The position numbers and the translations under genes were made by a program. Shown here one piece after another: positions 25,501 through 37,500 of a DNA stretch of 64,000 nucleotides. Within the stretch, counting starts at the first letter, position 1; each line of letters begins with the position of its first letter. The stretch is from Talinum fruticosum (lineage: Eukaryota; Streptophyta; Magnoliopsida; Caryophyllales; Talinaceae): assembly GCA_021018815.1 (NCBI GenBank), contig JAITYX010000007.1, positions 1,054,001 through 1,118,000 on the forward strand, read 5' to 3'. Under the pieces are notes generated by a model. The model saw only the letters and a list, made by a program, of their open reading frames with translations, did no database searches and had not been told where the DNA came from.

Positions 25501-28500
25501 TGATTTGAACTTCTTAAGTGGAAATATCTCTTGTGATTATCTTCTCAAGAAAGAAAATTTATAATAGTACATACCTACTTGTAGTAGCAAAACGCTGCTT
25601 GCTATATGTGATGTGGAAGTAAAGCTCTCTCGTTATGGTGAAGTTGTGTCAGTATTATTGAGCTTCAACATTCATTCTTGTAATTATCTAAATTGAGCTA
25701 TGCACCTGCAGAGACTGGGGCCGACGGTTCATGAGGTTGTATCCACAGTATACATCATGGGACAACTTGAAAGACCCAGAACGGCCACTTATTGTTGGAT
25801 ACATTTCCCTGATTATTTTACCCACTCTGTGTCATATTTCATAGAAGCGCCACTTTCACATCATGATCATGCAAGTTACAAAATTATCGTCTATTCAGCT
25901 GTTGTGAAGGTATGCCACGATTGTGGTTTTAGATGTACTTTCCAGATGCGTTTACGTTATTGCTTACACCTTTTGCATTTATGTGGAATAACTTCAATTA
26001 AAGTTCTGTTGGAGGACATAACCCATCGACATAATCAATTTGTTCCATTCAAAGATCTCAGAAATAGAAAGGTTTTTATGGAATTATATTCTAAAAGCTA
26101 CATGTAGAATGTGAGAATGAACTATTATGACATACCTAAAATATACTTTCATGACCTTCGTAAAGCAAATATTAGTTATGGTATCTGATAAAGTACGTTC
26201 TTAAAATTTACAAATTAAGTTAGATATTGACTTGGGGCTGTTCTAACTTATCAACAAGTTTGACCTTTTTTTTAATAATTTCTTGCTGTTGAAGTTCCTC
26301 TTCCTGTTGAGTACCACACTAACCACAGCATCACTTAGCTATATACCTCTATGATTGTTGTCCTTGCTTCCGTGGTTCGAAGTTCTTATACAGTGATTTT
26401 TTCCTGTTCTTCCACTTCAATAGAACCCTTCTGAACTTGTGGGTTCAATAAAAGCCTTGTTTAGCGGAAGAAAGAATTCTTCCACCCACTTGCTTAACAT
26501 TGGTATTTTTGGGAGCATTTTGACCTAGGTTGAACCTTAGTTTTTGCTGTTTTTATTTTATTTTTTTATTTTTATATATTGTATTTTTATGGAGGCAGAC
26601 CCCTGTAGCTGAACTGCAGAGAGGCTGTTTCTATTGGAACTTAGAGTTAAAAGGTTCTGATTGTCTACTAATTCACAAGAAATCAGAGTTTGAATGATGT
26701 GATTCGCATTTCTCAAACTTATTATTGTGGGTTATTTTGACTTCTTGATATTTTTATAGAAAGTTATCTCAACTGGAACAATTATTATGAGATGGAGGGA
26801 ATATTTCCTTAGTTGTCATTTCCATGAAATTTGTTAATCATTCTGATTGACTGCGTATCTCTTTGCTTACAGAGGGCTAGAATGCTTATATTTGATCTTT
26901 TGCCTAGATATTTGTTCTGTTAATGTTTTCTAGTGCTCTGCTACTATGGCACCTAAGTTTTCCGCTCTTGTTACAGGCTGATGCCAAAACATTGAGATTT
27001 AGAGAGAAGGTCGTAACAAAAGGTGGGATTTGGAGAGATATATATGGCATAGATGAGAAGAAGGTTGCTCAAATGATTAGAGAAGATGAAGTTGATATTT
27101 TGGTAGAACTCACTGGGCATACAGCAAATAATAAATTGGGAACAATGGCTTGCCGACCTGCTCCTGTGCAGGTGAGATTGAAAAAGGAAGATGTTGTCTA
27201 TGCTTTTTTTTTGTCCTGTATATTTGTTTTTGGTTTCCAAAATTCTGCATGAAATGTCAATGCATCTTTCAGACATGTCTTACATCCTATTCGTTATTTG
27301 TGACAGCATTGTATTTTGTTTTTGTTAAAATGCTGTTTTACTATTGCATCTGATTCTATATTTGTCCAGCGAAGGGAGTGAAGATTAATAAAAGGATCTT
27401 TCGTGTTTCTGATTGTTACATGAGTCAAGTTGCATTCTATGCTTACTTCCTTGCTTGATTATTGCTGCTTCACTCATTTGATTATGTATTTCCTTTTGTA
27501 TTTTTAGGTGACCTGGATTGGCTACCCAAATACAACTGGTTTACCCACCATTGACTACAGAATTACTGATGCATTGGCTGATCCTCCGGATACAAAACAG
27601 AAGTATGTGTGGTTGTCACATTTGTTAAGATTTAGTCTTCTTGTGCTTTGTTTTATTTCCTTGCTATTTTGATAAACATGGTGCTAGACTATAGTAACCT
27701 CAATCAATCTATAACAGGCACGTCGAGGAGTTAGTTCGGTTACCAGAATCTTTCCTCTGTTATACACCCTCTCCAGAGGCTGGTGCTCCTTCCCCTGCTC
27801 CAGCTCTTAGTAACGGATTTGTGACTTTTGGGACTTTTAACAATTTAGCGAAGGTGCCTTCTGGTTATGGTGTTTATTTCTTCTTTATTTTTGATGTTAT
27901 GAATATTGATTCTTCTTTCTTTCTGTTTCTGTGTGTGAGGTATCAATAGTGCATTGACTGCATTCTCTTTCCCTAAGAGATTTGTCCAGTGTACATCTGA
28001 TTTAATTTTTGTGTCCTTTTTCCTCTCCAGATAACACCTAAGGTTTTGCAAGTCTGGGCAAGGATATTATGTGCAGTTCCAAATTCACGCCTTGTGGTGA
28101 AGTGTAAACCTTTTTGCTGCGATAGTATTAGACATAGTTTTCTTTCAGCATTGGAGCAGCTGGGAGTTGAACCTGCACGTGTTGATCTGTTGCCGTTAAT
28201 TCTTTTGAATCATGATCACATGCAAGCATATGCGCTTATGGACATAAGGTAAGATTTACATTTCTACTGCAGAAGTTTTCAGATCTGTTGAAGTTGGATT
28301 ATAGATATTAGCAAAATAATTGAATAAGCACCCATTGGTTAACCAAAGCTTGCCTATTGCATATTTGAGTTCTATGTAGTTTCAGGTTTAGTAAATGGTG
28401 AGAATGCAAAGTGTATCAAAAAAGGAATGCTAACAGGGGAAACAGAAAGAGGAATGAACGTTTGGCTTGTTTTGTCTTCTACAGGTCATCACATAAGATA

Positions 28501-31500
28501 GTCTGATAGTAAGGGATGGTTTTGTGGAAAAGAAAAGGCCATCTGAAGCAATTAGATTATGATAGATTGACCTCAGCCTACTTTCAGGGGCCTGATGTTG
28601 TGGTGATTTTTTTTTAACATTAAGGAAAAATATATGTTAGAGAAATCAAAACTAGTGGATATAAAGCAAACATCCTACAAATAAGCTAACTCCATCTCAT
28701 TATAAAGGTATGAACTCAAATACTTCTAATGGATGACAACAAATATCTAGTCCCAGAAATACTGTTTCTTGTTACTCTCAAATTTGCTCATGAGAAGTTT
28801 CCACACTTTCATATACACTTTTGTCTTTTGATTCAAATAGTCAGGAGAGAGAGGGGTGTTGGGGGGGAAGGTGGGGGAAGAAGAGGCATGAGGACTAACA
28901 CTCAGTTACCTTTTTTTTGTCTTCCTATTTAACAGTTTGTCATAGATTCTACGACCTCACAAATAAAATGACCTCAAGTAAATACTTGGGATATCAAACC
29001 ACAGGGATAAGGTGTTTTAAGTACCGAGGCTTAATTCAAGTGGTTCAAGCAAGGCAAATCACAAATATGGGGATTAAAGGAAGGAAAAAGGGGAACTAAC
29101 TAGCCAAGATGAGAACCTAACCTACCCAACTTACACTAGTGACTAGAGATGGTTGATTGCCCATTTTAGCCCATCCAAACCTTGTCTCGAGGGTCATGGA
29201 CTAGTCTAGGAGGCTAACCCACCTCTTTTCATGGGGCTCAATCACCTGAACTACAAAATTAGCAATCAAGGGACCTAGCTAATATTTAGAGTGTTTTTAT
29301 GGCTTAATATCAACCATTCTCACTAGCCCACATCCACAAACAACCTGTCTTTCAATGAGATCATTTGCCCAAGTGTTTAGGTGAAAATGTTCTTTCAAGC
29401 ATTTCATCAAATAGTTGGTGGGCATAGTGAAAAACCCCTAATTACTAGTGTAAGTTGAGTTTGGCTTAGCCTAATACAGGACATAGTTAGCCATCAAAGA
29501 GGTAATCACTACCAAGCCACAATAATTTACTCACTAAACATCACAAAATTTAAACTAAAAACTAAATTAGCAACATAACAAGAAAGCATGGCGGGAGAGA
29601 GAAAACAAACTAACTAGCATAAATTAAACTAATAAACAAGAATCAACAATAAAAATTAAACATTCAAACATAAACATAATCAAAACTAACATTAATCTGA
29701 CAAAAGAAACAAGAAGAAGAACATGAAATAAAGAGAGGGGAGAGAGAAAACTTAATGTTTATAAACTTGGATGAATGAAATCTTCAATCTTCAACATAAA
29801 TCAACACTAATCTAACCTAAAAATTAACCTAATTTATTCTTCCCCTAATGAGGTTGAGTGACTAACCTTTAAACCCTAACCCAAAATGAAGGAAAGAAGG
29901 AAGAAAAGATACATCCAAAAGAGGCAGAAAATGGGGAATATATAGCCCCTTGAAAAAGAACACTGACATGGGCATGTCAAATGACATGCCCAGCCCATGT
30001 CACTTTCTGGTGGCATGCCCAGCCCATGTCACTTTCTGGTGGCACTGACACTCAGCCCATGTCGCTAGTTGCTCAAGCCTACTAGTTCCGCGACTTGGAT
30101 GCTCCGATGGGTGTAATTTGGATGCTCCATAGCCTTTTTGCACTTCCAAGGCATGGTATGAGTGCTCGTCTATGACTTGGGCATGTCATCGTTCCACTTT
30201 TTGAATGTGATGCCAATTTGAGCCCAATTTTCTTCCAACTTTAAGATTCATATTATTTTCTCCAAAATAAACAAAATCAATTAAAAATCCTAAGATTATA
30301 TTATTTACAAGTCAAAATTTGGTGATAAAAGGGCGTATAAAATATGTCATTTTTGGGCCTAACATTTACCTTACAGGTAAAGAAGGGATCTAGTGTGGTT
30401 TAAAACAACTCCCTAGGATGTCTAGCAAGTGACAATTAATCTGTAAGTGATAAATGAATTACAGATTCCATTTCCACATTCACCTCTTGATTGAGATTTA
30501 CCCCTGCCATGGAAGTTGCTACTAATCAATATTTTACTCTATCATACATCTCAAATGAAGAAAGTATTGTCATAGGAGGGGGCTTTGTTAGGGATAAATC
30601 CTCACTCTAAATTCACGTGTTACGTGAAATAAGAGCAATTATGCATAAGTGAAATAGGATGAGAAAATAATAACGAGAATTTAATGGAAATCAACAATAA
30701 AGATAGGAGACAAGAATTGTTTTTTCTTATAAAAAAGATAGGAGACAAGAATTTAACTCGGAAAACCCAACAAGGAAGAACCATGGGCGGAACGAGGACA
30801 AAACAAAGCCACTATTATGATAGAGTACAAGAAATGATCTCAAACCCCGAGACCTTTCGAACCTAAGATATTCCAATCTCGCACCACTCTCCTTGCAATA
30901 GCACTATTCAATTAGATGCTCTCCAATTGGCTCTTCCTAATTAGAATCTCCTCTTACTAAAACTCACTCTTTGATGAGATTTATCATCTAGCTAGGTTTG
31001 CCATGAGACACCCCCAAGGGCTCTCTCACGGGTGATCCTCTCACCCCACTCCGCTTGCCCACAATGCAAGGTATGCATAACCTATCCTTCATAGTGTGAG
31101 ACCCTAATGACAATCTCGTAACATAAATATCCTAAACTTACCTAAACTCTTACTCCCGATTCTAGTAGGTAACTACTACCTACTAAAAATAGGACATAAA
31201 TCTTTTCCAAATACAATTGGATACCAAATCTACAAGAAAGCAATCTTTCCCGAAACCAAACCAAGCAAATGGGACAGCCCGCCACGTGGCTGCGTCCACG
31301 AGATGAACTCGAGCCGGCTCCTTTGGATACGGGCCGACCAACTTTGGCTTCAACATGGGAGTTTCAACTTCAAACGGGATTGGACATGAGATTCTAGGAC
31401 ACTGACCCAACGGACTTTCGGAAAAGCTTAGAAGGGATGAAACCTTTTATCCGAAATTGGAGAAAGTTGGAATTGGGAAGGAAAGCTATGAGCTTTGGAA

Positions 31501-34500
31501 CATAGGATTTGGCTGAAAGTGCTAGATGCATTGAGATTTCACTTTTCCTAACAGTATCGGGTGAAGAGTCCCTCGAAGAGGACCCATTAAACATATTGAA
31601 TTAACTAGTAAGAACAACAATTTGAGGAGTGGCAAGATCCAGATTTTAGAAGCCTACTCATATAGGAGTGGCAAGATCCAGATTCTAGAAGCCTACTCAT
31701 ATGCTTCTTTATTCACAACTTATATGCTGATTTAGAACTACTCAAAATGCATACATAATACAACTTAATAGTGAAATTTGAGGAAGATGGGATCATGCGA
31801 GTCTCACCCACAGTTGTCCTATTCCCTCTACCTCCCTTGAACCATATTTAGGATCTTCATTCCTGAACGCTGTTCTTCTGAGATTTGAGTTTCGAAATTC
31901 CTAGGATTCACATTTCAATCTCATAAAACTAGCTTGGTGATGTAAAAAGCTTAACTCATGTGGGTGTGGCAATTCAAACGTAAAACTAAAGTTGACCAAA
32001 AAAGTAAGGCAAGTTATAGTCTACTGATTTTAACTATTTTGATGATATAATTCCATATTTCTTTTTATTCGGGAACTTCATTTTATGGTATGAAGCATTC
32101 CTTGACCTAGATAACTATGATTTCCCTCCCGCCATAGATAGGGTGGTTGAAGGCTTCCTATGGGCTATGGTTTAGTCTATAGTTATCATAAAGTACACCT
32201 GCTGACATATGTACCAACAAAAGGAAATTATATGTGTGTGTACACTTTAAGGGAGGCGAATAGTTAAGCTAAATGAACCACAATCTTGCTCGTTCATATC
32301 ATGCTCTTTTTGCTCTTGGTAAAAATTTATGACAATGTGATTCAATATGACTATTCTTTCCACCTTTTTCATGTCAATAAAATTGGTCTTTATTTCTTAC
32401 CATTTCTTACCCAATGGGACAAAGATAAAAAAGAAAGCTCGTTTACTAAATACTACTTGGCAAACCTACGATTACAGCCTTACCATGGGGTTGCCCCTGG
32501 TAAGTGCAAGAACAACTCCTTGCCAGTGTTGTTCTGGGTTACAGGCTTGGTTTTGGAGAGGTTAAGATAAGATGTACATTGTTTTAACCCCTAAACAAGT
32601 GTAGAGGTGTTGTCAAAGTATGCATAAGAGAATCTCTGGGAAATGTTTTGAAGGTAGCTAAAATGCATCAAATGGAGCAAGAAAAGAAATATTCATAGAT
32701 GATGAAGAAATAACGGGAAGGAAAAAAAAGAGAGGGATATAGAATTCATAGGTAAAAAGAGAGGAAAAGAGAGAGATTGCTAAAGTCAAGTAAGGGTTCT
32801 GAATAATACAAATAAAATAGGGGAAGGTCAATGATGTGGGAACACGAATGCTCAAGTGAAATAAAAACGGATTGTAACAAAGGGCCATAAATCCATATCA
32901 AGGGCCATGTTCTTGGATATATGCTCAGCTAATATTTTCCTGCCCCTTCTTTCCTTCATCTCATATTACTAATTATTTGCGTCCTCACTGAGGTGTCAAG
33001 AGGCCTCTTTTGACATTCTTGGACCATCTGAGTATGCTCCTTTTAAATTTTAGTTGGCCTCGTTCAGATTTTTACTTTTAACCGACAGAGCTCTCCATGC
33101 GTTGCAAGATGCCACCTGGGGGTATTCGTTTGGTTTGATTTGATTAAAGAGTGGCTTTTTGTCTCCCTTAAAATATTCTTGTTAGTGATCCTTACTTTTC
33201 TGTTCTCTATTTAGCTTGGACACTTTTCCATATGCTGGGACAACCACAACATGTGAGTCACTCTACATGGGAGTTCCGTGTATTACCCTGGCTGGCAATG
33301 TACATGCTCATAATGTTGGCGTTAGTCTTCTCAAGACTGTTGGTAAGCTGATACATCATCACTGGACTCTTTATTGCCTGCTAGTCATACTTGACATCCA
33401 CATTATGTGTGGTCTTTGGCATAAATATCATATGTTATGTTACTTCCACTCAACAACCAAATTACCAATATGAATACATGTCTAGATGTTGAATTTAAAT
33501 TGAAAAGTTACCTTTTTTTGGTCTAAGTTATAGTGTGTCTTAAGACAGTAAAGACATATTGTGCTATAATGTGGCATCAGGTTGGATGTAATGCAAGGTA
33601 AAGGTGTCATGACATGATTGCATAGTTTGTGGTAATTATAATTGTATGGTAGATGTTTGATTGGAATACTCTCATACAATCAAACAAAGTAATCGAAACT
33701 CAATTACAAATTGTTTGCATTGCATGGTTAATTACATCCAACCAAACCCTACATAATTATCTTAACATGAGTAGTTGATGTCTAGAAAAGAGTCATTAAT
33801 CTTCCCGATTCCATTTGGGATTTTGTTCTTTAGGCTTATTATTATTTTTTTGACACTTGCTGCATGAAGTTTCCTTAAATATGGAATGCTTGATGCTTGA
33901 GGCAGCCATTTCACGCTTCAAGTGCAATGCTTGAGCGCGATGGCAATTCTGGGTTGTTTTAAATGGAAGTCCCGAAGGGGCTCAGATTACTGTGTTTGGG
34001 GGGTTGAATAGGGTAATAAAATTTTTCGTCGGGGTCTCATATCTTCGTTCCAGAATGAACTCTGAACAAAGTGAATAATACGGGATTAAAGTGTGAGACA
34101 AAACACAGTTTTTGTTCATGATCTTGGCCAGATCCAAATTTCTTGGTTAGTGATCGCCTATGGATGCTTTCCTTGGGACCTCTACTTATGTTACTTTGAG
34201 TTCAAGTCGAAGGGTTCTTCACCTAACCCTCTAATTGACCACTTGAGTTCACTAACTCTTATGGTCCTCTTCACACTTCACTAAGTGTGGTACACTCGCA
34301 AAAAATTTATACTAAAACTCTTTGCCACAAGAAAGTATGAATAAGAAAGAATTTAGCACAATTACAAGAGAGAGTTATATCAAATCTGATTATGTCTCTT
34401 GGTTCTACTTCTTCTATTCTTCAAAACTTCTTTTATATCTTTCAGCATTAAGAAGACCCTTGCTCGTCAATCAACTAGCCGTTGTAATAGATCTTGAAAA

Positions 34501-37500
34501 TGCGAGTTGATAACACCCCACCCTAGCTAGGTCGGAGTATTACACGTTGAAATTCCCCAAAAGGAACCCTTAAGGCTAGTTGAGACCTTAAGTTTGGTTT
34601 GTTGGCTTTCTCTTGAAATGACGGAGGTGTTTTTCTATATTTTTGAAGATTTTTCGAATAATTTCGAAAGAGTTCCGTTTGAAATTCGAGTAATCCCCTA
34701 GGCTTAAAGCCTTATACCTGTACGAGATACAATAATAAACTCAACGAGTCACATGCTCGGAGTATCCACAAGGTTGAAGGGTAGTTATGACTAGACTCGG
34801 CAAAGCCGACCCGAACCGAATGGGTTAATCCGAACGACCCGAAACCCAAACCGAACCGACATTCGAAACAGTTGAACCGATTTTGACCCGAAATCGAAAT
34901 GAACCGACTCGAACCGACCGAACCGAACCAACCCGAAATCTAATGAACCCGATTCCGACTCGAACCGAAATGACCCAAACCGAAACCGAACCGACCCGAA
35001 CCGAATTAGACCCGAATCGATTTAACCCGAATAAAAGTAACCCAACCCACTTTTTTTTTGGTTGGGTCTCTCGAGATGGACTTTTGTGCCTATAGTGGTA
35101 CATTTTTATTGATGGGTACAATTTTGAATCTATTTTGACTCAAAAAGTGACCCAATTATGACCCGAAGTTGACCCGATCTGAAATTAATCCGAATCGAAC
35201 CCGAATTTGACCCGAAGAGATTGACCCGAAGTTGAACCGAACCGAAGTTGACCCGAACCGAAACCGAACGAACCCGAACGAGATCGACCCGAAGTTGACT
35301 CGAAACCGAACCAAACCCGAACAAGATCGACCCGAAGTTAACCCGAACCGAACTAACCCGAACCGAACCCGAACCGAATGACCCGATTGCAAGGTATAGG
35401 TACGACCATTTACAAAATGTCTCGGAAAAAACCAATCGATCTCTTTTACAAACGACTACCCAAAGTACGTTGCCCATCAATAGACTTTGATAATTACACA
35501 ATCAAAATTCAAATCCAAAGTGCATTGGGTTATCCCAAACATGATAACATAAAACTAGTAATAAGTTCGGGAACCTCTTATTCATTAGTCCGCTTCTTCC
35601 GACAATCACAAACCATCTTAAGGAGTCTAGCTTATATATCGTCTAGCTTCGCTTCTCTATCGAAATGTTGTGAACTGGCTAGCTTCGCTTTTGTATCTGA
35701 AAATGTTGTGAACTGGCTAGCTTCGCTTTTGTATCCGAAAATGTTGGTGAGGTCATCAACTCCATCGACCGAGAGAATAACCCAAACCGAACCCTTTCTT
35801 TCATTTTGCACATTGGTTCATTAAACAATCACACATAAGATCAATGTGCAATAATGGCACATACACAAGATATATGAACTTAGTCCGAGATGAACATTCA
35901 TGAGTTCAACAAAAACATATTTCATTTGTTTTGTTCCTTTTCATGGTCATCATACAATAACATTCATTAATTTTTTCATGTAATATTGCATCATGATTTT
36001 TCACTTAAATCATTAGTTTCGAATGGAAACAAGATTTATTCTTTTATTCGAGCTCATTCATGTATTCAATCAAGATGTAAATCATTTAGTCTTCTATTAA
36101 TGCTCATCACCTATCATGCATAATCATTTATTTCTTAATATCACAATTCTTAGCTTAATCATATCATTTCGAATAGAAAGAAGATTTATTTTTTTACTTA
36201 GGAGATCTTGTTCTTTAATTTTTAGAGCAAAAATAATTTGTGGGCTTATGTTCTTGGAAGCAAAATAATTAGTGGCCTTAACTATGAAGGATGCATGCTG
36301 ACAATAATTTGTGGAAGCAAAATAATTTGTGGTTTCAGTTTGATAGACACTACTATGTCCGTAGCTTCGAGCTTCTTTAAATTTTGGGGCCTTAGACCAA
36401 TAACACAATCCTTTTCCAATTCTTTGGCCATTTATGCTTATCTTCGTATTAATTAAATTTACCATCAAGATACAACTTATCCAAGCACGATACACTTTTG
36501 ATCAAATTCACAAATAGCCATTTCATAAACAAGAATTCACATAAGCATATTCCATGTTAAGTATAACCAATATATTTCAAGGAAGAACAAATTATGACAA
36601 AAATATCTCAATTGGAGTGTTTAGCTAGCAAAATTAACATTTAATGACTCTATATTACTCTCACATGAGTTTTTTTTTATGGTTTAACACTCTTCCTACA
36701 CCTTCACACAGCTTTAAAGACATCAAAACAATTCCCTAAATAACAGTTTCTGGTCAACAATGCAATCAGCTCCCAAATTTGCAAAATAGGACAATTTCCT
36801 TTAAAAATTCATAATGAAGAGTCTACTCATGCAAAATTCACCAAAAACTGTCATGAATTCATATGAATTTGCAGTAAAAATTTAAGGAGTTTTAGACTAT
36901 CCATGAAGACACGGAGATTCAAATAGTGAGCAAATTAAGGGAAAGACTTGCACGTAATCATGTTTTCAATAATTTTTTATTCTCTTCTCCAATTCAAGAC
37001 AAGTTCATCACAATCCAAACATGCACCTCAATACTTCATCTCCAACACTATCCATGAAGACACGAAAATTCAAATAGTGAGCAAATTAAGGGGAAAGACC
37101 TGCACGTAATCATGTTTTCAATGATTTTTCTTTTCTCTTCTTCAATTCAAGACAAGTTCATCACAATCCAAACGTGCACCTCAATACTTCATCTTTAACG
37201 GTACTCAAATACTTTGTTAGATTCATGAATCAGCGATCACAAAACGAATAAACACAATATCAATTTTGAACTGCTAGTTACTAATTTAATGGATTTTAGG
37301 TTTCTATATTCCTCAATTAAACTTAGGGTTTCAAATTCATGAATCAATTCCAATTTATCCACCTAATTCGGTTTTAGGTTTAGGAGAAAGGATTGAATTA
37401 CTCAAATTTAGAGTTGAAGCGATTGAATTGGGTGTTTTGATTCCTCTTTCTTCCTCCTCCTCTCGGGTCTCCTTCTCCTTCTTCGCCTCGATTTAACTTT

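Noticed and set aside
29985..30042. Short direct repeats considered as a CRISPR-like array
   Set aside because: They are contiguous tandem duplications without spacers, in an intron of a plant gene.
34825..35501. Several open frames rich in Arg, Val, Gly and Ser
   Set aside because: They are translations of the CCCGAACC repeat in the hAT-like element; the periodic residues follow from the DNA repeat.
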